A DNA stretch of 16,079 nucleotides from Bathymodiolus azoricus thioautotrophic gill symbiont (GCF_001298715.1 NZ_CDSC02000112.1:1-16079), one strand, 5' to 3'. Numbered from the stretch's first letter, positions 1 to 8,261 are shown. Notes: a model not told the origin generated them from the letters alone. Program-made: numbers and translations.

Positions 1-25
1 TACTTATTTACCTTGGGCTACTTAA

Positions 26-178
26 TCAATCTTTCTTAATCTCATCATCTTTTAAAATTTGATAGGCGGGTCCATCCATATCGTCAAACTGACCTGATTT
101 GATTGCCCATAAGAAAATAGCAATAATAAGCACGATCAATACCAGAGTAATGGGGATTAATAAGTAGATACTTTCCAT
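26..178 (-). CDS. ccoS: CcoS, small cbb3 oxidase maturation protein
   Basis: This 50-residue protein is recognised by reading the minus strand directly. It has one membrane helix (about residues 5-25, LLIPITLVLIVLIIAIFLWA), then the family signature AIKSGQFDDMDGPAYQIL and a short acidic-basic tail. CcoS proteins are normally 45-70 residues, contain this single-helix plus GQFDDxxGPA pattern, and are needed for cofactor insertion into the cbb3-type cytochrome c oxidase. The start at 178 follows an AGAGG ribosome-binding site that overlaps the ccoI stop codon; the gap between the genes is only 10 bases. This is the usual ccoI-ccoS order. The cbb3 structural genes ccoNOP are not seen and, if nearby, lie beyond the window edge. 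Confidence 0.92.
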   Translation of the reverse strand: MESIYLLIPITLVLIVLIIAIFLWAIKSGQFDDMDGPAYQILKDDEIKKD

Positions 179-188
179 ATTTAAACCT

Positions 189-2657
189 CTATTTAGCACG
201 CCTTAAACGCAATGCATTTAACACAACAAACAAAGAACTTAACGACATCCCAATCGCCGCCAACCAAGGCTGAACATAGCCCATAACAGCAAGTGGCACT
301 GCGAACATATTATACACCAGCGCCCATATTAGATTTTGTCTAATAATACGCATCGTTTTTTGCGCAATACTAATACCTTGCTTGAGTTGTTTTAAATCAC
401 TATTTAATAACACCATGTCAGCACTGGTTGCGGCAAGTTGTGTGCCATTCCCCATAGCAATAGAAACCTGTGCACCAGCAAGCACAGGGGCGTCATTTAT
501 CCCATCACCTATCATTGCCACAATCGAGCCTTGTTGTTGCAATGTTTTAAGATACGATAATTTATCTTCTGGCTTTAACTCTGCATGAACCTGTTGCTTT
601 GCAATACCCAATTGCTTTGCAATCAGTTGTACAGATATGTTATGGTCGCCACTCAGTAGCACTATCTGTTTACCCATTGATTGTAAACTCTCGATCAGTA
701 CTTTTGCACCTGTGCGTATCTTATCTTGCAAGATAAATACTGCATAAGCCTTTTGCATATTCGCCAAACAAATAATAGTTGCTGCTTGCAAATTATTATT
801 TTCTAATAATTCAGACACTTTGCTTGATAACACTAAACCTGTTTGCTTAGCAATATAATCAGCATTACCCAAATACCAACATTGCCCATCAATCTCTCCT
901 GATAATCCTGCGCCTACTTGATTTTCAATATGTGCAACAGACATTAATTCACCTATATCATCTGGATTATTTAAGAATGCTTGAGCAATTGGATGCTCAG
1001 AAGATTTCTCTAATGCAGTGGCAATAGCCAAAGCCTGTTCTTTTTCAATATTTTGACATTCTACAACACACTCAAATTGCAATTGACCTTGTGTTAATGT
1101 GCCTGTCTTATCAAAGGCAAAATAATCAGCTCGCTCCAATGTTTCTAAGGCTTGTTTAGTGCGAATAAGTAAGCCTATTTGGCTTAAACGCCCAATAGCA
1201 ATCGTCATAGCAGCAGGCGTTGCCAAAGACAAGGCACAAGGGCAAGTTACCACCAAAACTGCCACCACAATACCAATCCAATTTGTGCTTGCAAAGCCAT
1301 CAATATAAATGCCATAATACAAGCCTACTGCTATAGCTAAAAACACAATAACAGAAACAAATCGCGTTGCAATTCTATCAGCCAATTGCGAGATTTTTGG
1401 TTTCTCACCCTGGGCGCGTTCTAATAAATTCAATATTGTAGAAAGTATCGTATCTTGTCCAATGTGGGTAACTCGCATCTGTAGTGGGCTATCAAGGTTC
1501 ATACTTCCACCAACCAGTACATCGCTTATATTTTTAGATAATGCTCGGCTTTCACCCGTTAATAACGATTCGTCAACTCTTGATTTTCCCTCAATAATAA
1601 CACCATCTGTGGGGACAGCTTCACCCACCAAAATCAACACTTTATCATCAACTTTTAACTCTACCACGGGAACCGCTTCTTCTCCTTGAGGTGTAATTTT
1701 TGTTGCCATATTCGGTCGTAAATTCAACAAGGCTTCGGTTGATTCTGCTGTTTTTTTACGCGCCATTAACTCAAAATAACGCACTGCCAAAATAAAAGTA
1801 ACAAACATACTGATAGAGTCAAAATACACTGCACCCTGTCCTTTCCAAACACTATAGACACTACCCAAGAATGACACAATCAGACCTAAACTAATTGGCA
1901 CATCCATGCCCAGTTGACGATGCTTAATATCTCGCCATGCACTCTGCCAAAAAGGCGTTGCACAAAATAACAAAATTGGTACCGTTAAAGCAAGACTACT
2001 TGTATGTAAAATTTGTTTGATTGATGGTTCAATCCCCCACCAGTCTCCCGTATATAAGGCAAGTGCAAATACCATTATTTGCATACCTAAAGCAACAGAC
2101 AAACCTAAACGACGCAAACTTTGCTTACGCTCTTTTTCGAATAATTCCTGTTGTTGCGCTGCGTCGTAGGGATGGGCTTTATAGCCAATATGGCTAATCG
2201 CTTCTAAAATCTGACTGAGTTTTATCTCTGAATCATTCCAACGTACAATCGCACGATGCGTGCTGTAATTGATACACACTTCTCGTACACCTAGCAAAGC
2301 AGCAATATATTGTTCATTAAGCCAGATGCAAGCAGCACAAACAATACCTTCTAAAATTAACGAGGCCTCTTTATCATGTTCACCCGTTTGTACGACAAAT
2401 TGTTTTTGTATATCAGGGTGGTCATAAGCATATAGTTGTTTAACAAACTCAGGCACAACATCTTGTCCAGTTTCTGAAAAAGTATCGCGTTGTTGATAAA
2501 AATCAGCACGCCCCGCATCAACAATTGCTTGTGCAACCGCCTGACAACCTACACAACACATTGGGCGTTGCTGATTGTCAATGTTTACTGATAAATTAAT
2601 GCCTGTAGGCGCATCTAAGCCACAATGAAAGCATGTAGATTTGGCTGATATTGTCAT
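189..2657 (-). CDS. ccoI: CcoI/FixI copper-transporting P1B-type ATPase
   Basis: An 822-residue inner-membrane Cu(I)-exporting ATPase of the CcoI/FixI/CtpA-like branch, which pumps copper to the periplasm for cbb3 oxidase assembly. The N-terminus has the FixI-type cysteine cluster (C9xxC12, C34C35xxC38), followed by a heavy-metal-associated domain with CAAC at 107-110. The membrane helices begin near 183. The actuator loop has TGES at 367-370, the transport helix has CPC at 472-474, the phosphorylation motif DKTGT is at 516-520 (D516), the nucleotide-binding HP is at 555-556, and GDGIND is at 717-722. The conserved Y782-N783 and M804-SLSS lie in the last helices. All key residues are present and the length is normal. 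An AAGG stands about 11 bases before the ATG. It is separated from SURF1 by 94 bases containing its own likely promoter and is followed tightly by ccoS. Confidence 0.95.
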   Translation of the reverse strand: MTISAKSTCFHCGLDAPTGINLSVNIDNQQRPMCCVGCQAVAQAIVDAGRADFYQQRDTFSETGQDVVPEFVKQLYAYDHPDIQKQFVVQTGEHDKEASLILEGIVCAACIWLNEQYIAALLGVREVCINYSTHRAIVRWNDSEIKLSQILEAISHIGYKAHPYDAAQQQELFEKERKQSLRRLGLSVALGMQIMVFALALYTGDWWGIEPSIKQILHTSSLALTVPILLFCATPFWQSAWRDIKHRQLGMDVPISLGLIVSFLGSVYSVWKGQGAVYFDSISMFVTFILAVRYFELMARKKTAESTEALLNLRPNMATKITPQGEEAVPVVELKVDDKVLILVGEAVPTDGVIIEGKSRVDESLLTGESRALSKNISDVLVGGSMNLDSPLQMRVTHIGQDTILSTILNLLERAQGEKPKISQLADRIATRFVSVIVFLAIAVGLYYGIYIDGFASTNWIGIVVAVLVVTCPCALSLATPAAMTIAIGRLSQIGLLIRTKQALETLERADYFAFDKTGTLTQGQLQFECVVECQNIEKEQALAIATALEKSSEHPIAQAFLNNPDDIGELMSVAHIENQVGAGLSGEIDGQCWYLGNADYIAKQTGLVLSSKVSELLENNNLQAATIICLANMQKAYAVFILQDKIRTGAKVLIESLQSMGKQIVLLSGDHNISVQLIAKQLGIAKQQVHAELKPEDKLSYLKTLQQQGSIVAMIGDGINDAPVLAGAQVSIAMGNGTQLAATSADMVLLNSDLKQLKQGISIAQKTMRIIRQNLIWALVYNMFAVPLAVMGYVQPWLAAIGMSLSSLFVVLNALRLRRAK

Positions 2658-2671
2658 AAATTCAGAAGCCT

Positions 2672-2703
2672 TAAAGCGCTTTATATAAATAGAAATGATT
2701 ATA
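2672..2703 (-). promoter_or_regulatory. Candidate ccoI promoter -10 with a 12-bp palindrome downstream
   Basis: On the minus strand a perfect TATAAT lies at 2703-2698, 40 bases before the ccoI start. No good -35 hexamer is seen at the right spacing, which would fit an activator-dependent promoter. Between this -10 and the start is the perfect 12-bp palindrome TAAAGCGCTTTA (2672-2683). It overlaps the AAGG ribosome-binding site, so a protein bound there, or the folded RNA, could affect ccoI expression. It does not match the CueR, CsoR or FNR consensus sites that I know. The -10 call is by consensus only. Confidence 0.45.
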
Positions 2704-2719
2704 CAAAAGTCTCGGGCTA

Positions 2720-2747
2720 TTAACTCAGCATTAAAATACTGAATTAA
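2720..2747. repeat. Imperfect inverted repeat between SURF1 and ccoI
   Basis: On the plus strand the arms are TTAACTCAG (2720-2728) and CTGAATTAA (2739-2747) around a 10-base spacer. They are complementary at 8 of 9 positions, and the ninth would be a G-U pair in RNA. It starts 4 bases after the SURF1 stop codon and covers the place where the -35 element of the ccoI promoter would lie. It has no following T-tract on either strand, so it is a weak terminator candidate. An operator or an RNA 3'-end hairpin is equally possible. Confidence 0.4.
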
Positions 2748-2751
2748 TAAT

Positions 2752-3447
2752 TTAATTCTTAGTGTTTTTAATCCACAGTCTAATTGCGATAAAACTCAAT
2801 ATAAAAGCCATTAAAAACCACTGTAGGGCATAACCTAAATGCTTATCAACACTGCCATAAAATGGCTGCCATTGTCGATAAAATCCATTGTTTGATTTAA
2901 CATCTAATTGTGCCAACATCGCAACGAGTTGGTAGTCCAATAAATGTGAGAGTCGTTCTATATTTAAAGATTGAATCAACATTGGAAAAGTTGTGCTATC
3001 GTTTTGTTTAAACTTAATACGCTCTTTGGGCTTAATTAACCTTACCTGAATACTAACTTTAGCTTCACTAACAGCAATATCAACCAATTTTTCACGACTA
3101 CCATACCATGGCACAAAGCCACGATTAACCAAAATTACAGTTTTATTGTCTAATATAAAAGGTGTTAAGACATAATATCCAGCATTGCCATTAACAATTT
3201 GATTGTCGTAGATAAACTGCTTGTCGTTATCATAGCGCCCTTCAAGTAAAACTTGATAGTATTCTTTTTGTATCAAAGTATCAGCCTGAGTGACTAACTG
3301 AGCAGAGTTCAATGATGCCAAAACAATAGCATGTTCAATCGCATGTTTTTCATCAGCACGCTCTAGTTGCCAAAACCCTAATAACAATAACCCCACTATT
3401 GTAAGAACGATTAATAAACCCGGTAGAACAAATGTGCGTTTAATCAT
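2752..3447 (-). CDS. SURF1 family cytochrome oxidase assembly protein
   Basis: A 231-residue SURF1/Shy1 protein. It has the family's architecture of two membrane helices (about 8-25 and 209-227) flanking a periplasmic domain. The hallmark segments are all visible: GFWQLER at 24-30, GRYD at 70-73, NRGFVPW at 108-114, and HLGYALQWF from H203 leading into the second helix. SURF1 helps assemble the heme a and a3-CuB centres of aa3 oxidase and has been linked to heme A handling in bacteria. The ATG overlaps the stop codon of the upstream DUF2909 gene by 4 bases (ATGA), implying translational coupling. The length is normal and no key segment is missing. Confidence 0.93.
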   Translation of the reverse strand: MIKRTFVLPGLLIVLTIVGLLLLGFWQLERADEKHAIEHAIVLASLNSAQLVTQADTLIQKEYYQVLLEGRYDNDKQFIYDNQIVNGNAGYYVLTPFILDNKTVILVNRGFVPWYGSREKLVDIAVSEAKVSIQVRLIKPKERIKFKQNDSTTFPMLIQSLNIERLSHLLDYQLVAMLAQLDVKSNNGFYRQWQPFYGSVDKHLGYALQWFLMAFILSFIAIRLWIKNTKN

Positions 3448-3686
3448 TTTTGTACGGGCGTTTGCTTGGTTGGCGCATCAAGCATGACTATATTGGATTG
3501 AATCCAACCCATATAACCTGAAAACATCACAAATAAAAATAAGGCAATAGACAAACTAACGCGTATCACTAACGACTTGAACATTCTATCTGAGCCTGCC
3601 TTGCCGCCTTTAAGCAAACCAAGAAGCCCAAAACCTAATGCTACCATAATAGCAAGGATAACCAAAACCACCAATACTTCTGTCAT
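3444..3686 (-). CDS. DUF2909 twin-transmembrane protein of the cox cluster
   Basis: An 80-residue protein with two membrane helices (about 4-24 and 40-60) joined by a short basic loop containing KGGKAGSDRMFKSLVIR, and a short hydrophilic tail. Small proteins of this type (DUF2909) sit between coxC and SURF1 in many beta- and gammaproteobacterial aa3 clusters, including Pseudomonas. Their precise function is not known to me. I chose the ATG at 3686 because GGGAG stands 5 bases upstream of it. Upstream in-frame ATGs would place the start inside the terminator-like hairpin. It overlaps SURF1 by 4 bases and is therefore probably co-translated with it. Membership rests on position and topology as much as on sequence. 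Confidence 0.8.
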   Translation of the reverse strand: MTEVLVVLVILAIMVALGFGLLGLLKGGKAGSDRMFKSLVIRVSLSIALFLFVMFSGYMGWIQSNIVMLDAPTKQTPVQK

Positions 3687-3698
3687 AAAAACTCCCAT

Positions 3699-3726
3699 AA
3701 AAAAAACTCCAAACAAGGAGTCTTTT
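3699..3726 (-). terminator. Rho-independent terminator-like hairpin after coxC
   Basis: On the minus strand ACTCC (3721-3717) pairs with GGAGT (3710-3706) around a TTGTTT loop, followed by a run of eight U (3706-3699). The stem can be extended by a G-U pair and flanking A-U pairs. It lies after coxC and ends about 12 bases before the DUF2909 start, so it may terminate most coxBAC transcripts and let a fraction read through into DUF2909-SURF1. Confidence 0.65.
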
Positions 3727-3733
3727 GATTTTC

Positions 3734-3758
3734 ATCCCTTTATTTAACTATAAGGGAT
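3734..3758. repeat. Inverted repeat upstream of the terminator-like hairpin
   Basis: A perfect 7-bp inverted repeat, ATCCCTT (3734-3740) and AAGGGAT (3752-3758), with an 11-base spacer, in the intergenic region between coxC and DUF2909. On the plus strand it is followed by AAATTTTTT and on the minus strand by GAAAA, so it is not a standard terminator for coxC. It may be a stabilising 3' hairpin on the coxBAC message. Confidence 0.4.
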
Positions 3759-3812
3759 AAATTTTTTAAGATTTAAAAGGCAATGATTCCTCGCTAACAT
3801 CCCTAACCGCTC

Positions 3813-4700
3813 TTACAACCAGTAAACGAATATGAAAAGCCCTAACCATACCACATCTACAAAATGCCAATACCAAGCCACACCCTCAAAGCCAAAATGG
3901 TTATCAGCAGTGAAGTGCCCTTTTTGAATACGATATAAAATCACAGTTAACATAATCACGCCAACAGTTACATGGAAGCCATGAAAGCCTGTTAGCAGGT
4001 AGAAAGTTGAACCGTAAATACCTGAAGTTAACTTCAAGCCATCATGGTATGCATGACCGTATTCCATAATCTGAAAGCCCAAGAAGGCAACACCTAGCGC
4101 AATAGTTGCCACTAACCAACCAATGATTTGGTTACGATGACCAGCACGCAATGCGTGATGAGCAAAGGTTAAAGTAACACCTGATAATAACAGTAGCAAT
4201 GTATTAAGTGCTGGCAAGCCCCAAGTGTTGACCAATTGCGTTGGCACTGACATCTCAACACCTGATTGTAAAGTTGTGCCTGGCGTTGTGAAAGCAACCG
4301 CATCCCACCCTGTTTTAAAGCCATTCCATAATTCTGGCGTATAGATATTATTATCTGCACCACCCAGCCACGGCACTGAAAGTTGCCTTGCATAGAACAA
4401 CGCCCCAAAGAAAGCCGCAAAAAACATCACTTCAGAGAAGATAAACCAACTCATCCCCCAACGAAATGAACGATCAACTTGGCTATTGTAAATGCCACTA
4501 ATACTCTCGTTAACCACCTGACCAAACCAGCCAAACATCATAAACACTGTAATCGCAAAACCCAATGCCATCACTGATCCACCCCATTCTACCCCATGCA
4601 TTTGATTGGCAAAACCAACAAATAACATTGCAATACCAATTGACCCAATAATTGGCCAGTATGTGCCATGTGGCACATAATACGCTTGCTCTTTACTCAT
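3813..4700 (-). CDS. coxC: Cytochrome c oxidase subunit III
   Basis: A 295-residue, seven-helix membrane protein of the CoxC/CtaE family, beginning MSKEQAYYVPHGTYWPI. It is the non-catalytic core subunit that stabilises subunit I and the oxygen and proton paths of aa3 oxidase. Visible family marks are FSEVMFFAAFFGALFYAR near the middle with its membrane Glu, GFHGFHVTVG, and WHFVDVVWLGLFIFVYW at the C-terminus. The start at 4700 is preferred over an in-frame ATG 15 bases upstream, because GGAGAGGGG lies directly before it and the conserved sequence begins there. It follows ctaG after 21 bases and is followed by a terminator-like hairpin, so it ends the core coxB-coxA-ctaG-coxC transcription unit. 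Confidence 0.96.
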   Translation of the reverse strand: MSKEQAYYVPHGTYWPIIGSIGIAMLFVGFANQMHGVEWGGSVMALGFAITVFMMFGWFGQVVNESISGIYNSQVDRSFRWGMSWFIFSEVMFFAAFFGALFYARQLSVPWLGGADNNIYTPELWNGFKTGWDAVAFTTPGTTLQSGVEMSVPTQLVNTWGLPALNTLLLLLSGVTLTFAHHALRAGHRNQIIGWLVATIALGVAFLGFQIMEYGHAYHDGLKLTSGIYGSTFYLLTGFHGFHVTVGVIMLTVILYRIQKGHFTADNHFGFEGVAWYWHFVDVVWLGLFIFVYWL

Positions 4701-4721
4701 ATCCCCTCTCCTCATTTTTTT

Positions 4722-5243
4722 CTATTTTTCAAGTTTAAAAAAATTATAAGACAAACTAATGTCTTTTATTCGTTTATCCAACTCTGGTTCAACTACAAAT
4801 CGGAGTGTCATCTCAACCTCCTCATGCGGTTTGAATATCTGCCTATTAAAACAAAAACATTCTAGCTTCTTAAAATATAGCGCCGCATCTGTTGGTGCTA
4901 CACTTGGAATCGCCTGACCAATAACAGTTTCATCAGTATTATTCTTAGCAATATAACTGGTGGTATAAAACTTACCAGGCACGATTGTCATCGAATTTAC
5001 CTTAGGTCCAAACTGCACTGGGAAGCCACCCATCGTCATCGCAAAAAAACTAACCTCAATTTTGCGTTGCTCATCTACTTCATATTGCTGCTCCGTTTCT
5101 ACCCTGCCTGTTGTGCCGTTAAATCCAGTAATCTCACAAAAAACAGTATAGATAGGCACCATTGCATAAGCAAAGGCAAACATCAATATTGGCGCTGAAA
5201 CTAACTTAATCCAGAACTTTTTTGTTATCTTTTTTTGTTCCAT
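4722..5243 (-). CDS. ctaG: CtaG/Cox11 copper chaperone for CuB
   Basis: A 173-residue Cox11-family protein, anchored by one N-terminal membrane helix (about 13-33) with a periplasmic copper-binding domain. It delivers Cu(I) to the CuB site of subunit I. The diagnostic CFCF motif is at 129-132, with an additional conserved cysteine, C36, just after the helix. Further family segments are GGFPVQFGPKV, PGKFYTTSYIAKN and SVAPTDAALYFKKLECFCF. The length is typical. The ATG follows the stop codon of the small 34-residue gene by a single base, so its translation is probably coupled; no strong Shine-Dalgarno is visible. Confidence 0.95.
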   Translation of the reverse strand: MEQKKITKKFWIKLVSAPILMFAFAYAMVPIYTVFCEITGFNGTTGRVETEQQYEVDEQRKIEVSFFAMTMGGFPVQFGPKVNSMTIVPGKFYTTSYIAKNNTDETVIGQAIPSVAPTDAALYFKKLECFCFNRQIFKPHEEVEMTLRFVVEPELDKRIKDISLSYNFFKLEK

Positions 5244-5244
5244 A

Positions 5245-5349
5245 TTAGCCAGTCGGGTTATATAACACGATAGTGGCTACAAATACTCCTATTGCTATAG
5301 TGCCGACAATGACCGCAGTCTTAACAACGCCTTTTCTTCTATCTTTCAT
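5245..5349 (-). CDS. 34-residue single-helix protein between coxA and ctaG
   Basis: A very small gene found by reading the gap between coxA and ctaG. It encodes 34 residues: a basic N-terminus ([10 protein letters not shown]), one membrane helix (about 11-29) and the tail LYNPTG. Its ATG shares one base with the coxA stop (TAATG) and its stop is one base before the ctaG ATG. Such exact packing supports a real, translationally coupled gene. In other proteobacteria a comparably tiny gene (annotated as a cytochrome oxidase small assembly protein) occupies this same position, and I infer that this is its equivalent. Its biochemical role is unknown to me. Alternatively it could be only a coupling leader for ctaG. 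Confidence 0.75.
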   Translation of the reverse strand: MKDRRKGVVKTAVIVGTIAIGVFVATIVLYNPTG

Positions 5350-6968
5350 TAAGAATTCTGAGACTCAGCCTCAATCAACTTTCTTGATGGTGGCGTGTTA
5401 AAACTGTGATATTGCGCTTTTGGCTCTAATGTCCACTCCAAGCCTTTAGCGCCTTCCCAAGGTCGTGCGCTGGCTGGTTTACCATTGCGAATACAATCAA
5501 TCACAATGTAAGTTAATAAAATAAACGATGCACCAAATGCAAAACCACCAATGGAAGAAATAAAGTTAAAGTCTGCAAACTGCAATGAATAATCAGGAAT
5601 ACGGCGTGGCATACCCGCAAGACCTAAGAAATGCTGAGGAAAGAACAATACATTGACTGAAATAACTGCCCACCAAAAGTGTACTTTTGCCAGTTTTTCG
5701 TTATACATCTTACCCGTCCATTTAGGTAACCAGTAGAAGGTTGCTGCAATGATTGACCATAGAGCACCTGTTACTAATACATAGTGGAAATGTGCGACCA
5801 CGAAGTAAGTATCATGGTATTGAATATCTGCTGGTGCAATACCGAGCATTAGGCCAGAGAAACCACCAATCGTGAATAAGAATACAAAGGATATCGCCCA
5901 CAACATTGGCGCTTCAAATGTCATTGAACCTCGCCACATTGTAGAAACCCAGTTAAACACCTTGACCCCTGTTGGTACCGCAATTAACATGGTGGCATAC
6001 ATAAAGTACAACTCACCCGCTACTGGCATACCTGTTAAAAACATATGGTGTGCCCATACAATATACGACAAGAATGCAATTGATGCTGTTGCATATACCA
6101 TTGACGAGTAACCAAATAATGGCTTGCGTGCAAAGGTTGGGATAATATGAGAAACCACACCAAATGCTGGCAAAATCATAATGTAAACTTCAGGATGCCC
6201 AAAGAACCAAAAAATATGTTGGAACATGACTGGGTCACCGCCACCAGTTGCATCAAAGAATGCTGTACCGAAGTTACGGTCCGTTAACATCATAGTTACC
6301 GCGCCTGCTAATACTGGCATCGCACCAATTAGCAGGAACGAAGTAATCAACCAAGTCCATACAAACAATGGCATATCCATTAGCTTCATCTCAGGTGCAC
6401 GCATGTTAAGCACTGTTGCGATAATGTTAATCGCACCCATAATTGATGAGAAACCCAATAAGTGAACTGCAAAAATAAAAAAGTCTGTGCTATCTGGTGC
6501 AAATGTTGTTGACAATGGCGCATAGAATGTCCAACCAAATGCTGGCGCACCGCCTTCCATGAAGAATGTGCTTAAAAGAATTCCACCAGCGAATGGTAAA
6601 ATCCAAAAAGACCAATTATTCATACGAGGTAGCGCCATATCAGGCGCACCTACCATCATTGGAATAAGCCAATTTCCCAAGCCAACAAAGGCAGGCATAA
6701 TCGCACCAAAAACCATAATTAAGCCATGCATGGTCGTTAGTTGATTAAAGAACTGTGGCTCCATCAATTGTAGCCCCGGCTGTAATAATTCAGCACGAAT
6801 GCCCATTGCAAATGCGCCGCCTACTAATAACATCGTAAAGGCAAACCACATGTAAAGAGAGCCAATATCCTTATGGTTCGTTGTCTTAATCCACCTCATC
6901 AAACCTTTTTCAGGTCCGTGATGATGGTCGTCATGTGCAGTTGCTGATGTGTCTGTTGCTGTTGTCAT
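5349..6968 (-). CDS. coxA: Cytochrome c oxidase subunit I (aa3-type, A1 family)
   Basis: A 539-residue catalytic subunit with twelve expected membrane helices. It reduces O2 to water and pumps protons. All ligands are visible: H81 and H395 for low-spin heme a, H393 for heme a3, H258, H307 and H308 for CuB, and Y262 in GHPEVY for the His-Tyr cross-link. Proton-path residues match the A1 family: D110 in [13 protein letters not shown]260 in GHPEVY and K335 in PTGVKVFNW. The N-terminus is His/Asp rich (HDDHHHG, 12-18). The start has AGGAG about 7 bases upstream. It follows coxB after 22 bases, and its stop codon overlaps the start of the 34-residue gene. The length is normal. Confidence 0.98.
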   Translation of the reverse strand: MTTATDTSATAHDDHHHGPEKGLMRWIKTTNHKDIGSLYMWFAFTMLLVGGAFAMGIRAELLQPGLQLMEPQFFNQLTTMHGLIMVFGAIMPAFVGLGNWLIPMMVGAPDMALPRMNNWSFWILPFAGGILLSTFFMEGGAPAFGWTFYAPLSTTFAPDSTDFFIFAVHLLGFSSIMGAINIIATVLNMRAPEMKLMDMPLFVWTWLITSFLLIGAMPVLAGAVTMMLTDRNFGTAFFDATGGGDPVMFQHIFWFFGHPEVYIMILPAFGVVSHIIPTFARKPLFGYSSMVYATASIAFLSYIVWAHHMFLTGMPVAGELYFMYATMLIAVPTGVKVFNWVSTMWRGSMTFEAPMLWAISFVFLFTIGGFSGLMLGIAPADIQYHDTYFVVAHFHYVLVTGALWSIIAATFYWLPKWTGKMYNEKLAKVHFWWAVISVNVLFFPQHFLGLAGMPRRIPDYSLQFADFNFISSIGGFAFGASFILLTYIVIDCIRNGKPASARPWEGAKGLEWTLEPKAQYHSFNTPPSRKLIEAESQNS

Positions 6969-6990
6969 AATATTCTCCTTGATACTTTAA

Positions 6991-8091
6991 TTATCGTGCA
7001 GATTTAACATCTGACGGTTGCACAACACTACCTGTGTTGCCAAAGGCATTTCTTTCATAAGTCATTACCGCGGCAAGGTCGCTATCGCCTAACATCTTAA
7101 ATGTTGGCATGGCGCCTTTACCGTGTAGAACAATATTAATATGCTTCGCTGCTGGACCATTTACAATAACCGAGCCTTTCATTGCTGGAAACACTGGTGG
7201 CATCCCTGAGCCATTTGCTTTATGGCAAGCCGCACAATTGGCGTTGTAAATTGTTTTACCTTTTGCCATTAAGTCTGCCTTAGACCAAGTTTCATTGGCA
7301 CTCGCTACTGCTGCGGCTGCAGCAGCTTGTTGCTTAGATACCCATTTTTTATAATCTGCCTTAGAAACTACATCCACCACAATTGGCATAAAACCATGAT
7401 CTTTGCCGCATAATTCAGCACATTGCCCACGGTAGGTGCCAATTTTGTCAATCTTAGCCCATGCGTCATTGATAAAACCTGGATTGGCATCTTGTTTAAC
7501 GCCAAAATCACTAACCCACCAATTGTGAATAACATCATTAGAAGTAATTAAAAAACGAATTGAGGTGTCTACAGGCAAAACTAAACGTTTATCAACATTC
7601 AATAAATAGTTATCGGCATTTTCACGGTCTGCATCTGTGCCATTAACCGCATCCCTAGAGTCCTGTGATAAATTTGAGATAAAACTAATGCCTTCTTTGG
7701 GGTAATCATATTGCCACTTCCATTGATGACCCGTAATCTTAATCGTCATCTCAGCTTTGGTTGTGTCTTCTAAATCAATCAATACTTTTGATGCGGGAAC
7801 CGCCATACCAATCAAAATAATAATTGGAACGATTGTCCAGACCAATTCTGCTTTAGTGCTTTCATGAAAATTAGCTGCCACTGCACCTTTTGATTGTCTG
7901 TGCATATACAATGAATAAAACATTGCACCAAACACCACAATCGCAATAACGACTGATACCCAAAAAACCATCATATGTAGACCATAAATATCATGGCTGA
8001 GCGAAGTTACACCTTCAGTCATATTCAGCCCGTATTCAGCAAATACATTAAAATTCAATAACAGTCCAAATGCCACTACTAGTTTTTTCAT
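6991..8091 (-). CDS. coxB: Cytochrome c oxidase subunit II with fused cytochrome c domain
   Basis: A 366-residue protein with an N-terminal signal peptide (about 1-19), two membrane helices (about 38-60 and 82-103), a cupredoxin CuA domain and a C-terminal class I cytochrome c. The CuA ligands are seen as H189 and the C224AELC228/H232/M235 cluster. The electron-entry aromatic region is GHQWKWQYDY (121-130). An Ala-rich linker (256-266) leads to the heme c motif CAACH at 286-290, with a likely axial Met in GAMPTFKM (328 or 333). A covalently attached cytochrome c is familiar from gammaproteobacterial CoxB proteins, and it should let the enzyme take electrons from periplasmic donors. It is the first gene of the coxB-coxA-ctaG-coxC operon. 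The start follows a G-rich ribosome-binding site. Confidence 0.97.
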   Translation of the reverse strand: MKKLVVAFGLLLNFNVFAEYGLNMTEGVTSLSHDIYGLHMMVFWVSVVIAIVVFGAMFYSLYMHRQSKGAVAANFHESTKAELVWTIVPIIILIGMAVPASKVLIDLEDTTKAEMTIKITGHQWKWQYDYPKEGISFISNLSQDSRDAVNGTDADRENADNYLLNVDKRLVLPVDTSIRFLITSNDVIHNWWVSDFGVKQDANPGFINDAWAKIDKIGTYRGQCAELCGKDHGFMPIVVDVVSKADYKKWVSKQQAAAAAAVASANETWSKADLMAKGKTIYNANCAACHKANGSGMPPVFPAMKGSVIVNGPAAKHINIVLHGKGAMPTFKMLGDSDLAAVMTYERNAFGNTGSVVQPSDVKSAR

Positions 8092-8123
8092 TATTTCCCC
8101 CGAAACTTTTATTTAATAAATGC

Positions 8124-8151
8124 ATTATTCACAATAAACAATAATTTGCAA
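8124..8151 (-). promoter_or_regulatory. Candidate coxB operon promoter
   Basis: On the minus strand TTGCAA (8151-8146) and AATAAT (8129-8124) are separated by 16 bases and would give a leader of about 26 bases before coxB. This is the best sigma-70-like pair in the 170-base divergent region, but the region is so AT-rich that chance matches are likely. Confidence 0.35.
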
Positions 8152-8180
8152 GTCCATAATAACTGAGTAATATATTAATG

Positions 8181-8204
8181 TAATAATATAGTAATGTATT
8201 ATTA
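8181..8204. repeat. Inverted repeat in the coxB-ctaA divergent region
   Basis: Arms TAATAATA (8181-8188) and TATTATTA (8197-8204) are perfectly complementary around an 8-base spacer. The repeat sits in the middle of the divergent intergenic region, where a shared operator for coxB and ctaA would be expected. Pure A/T arms make chance occurrence plausible. The rest of this 170-base gap is AT-rich and shows no further gene. Confidence 0.3.
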
Positions 8205-8261
8205 TGACGGTAAAAAATAAGTATATTATCTATCCTACTTTTCTAATTCTACTTAATTTAA

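Noticed and set aside
5872..6744. Open frames on the plus strand opposite coxA (5872-6111, 6226-6465, 6559-6744)
   Set aside because: They lie wholly within the strongly conserved coxA gene and their translations show no recognisable domain or ribosome-binding site; they are shadows of coxA codon use.
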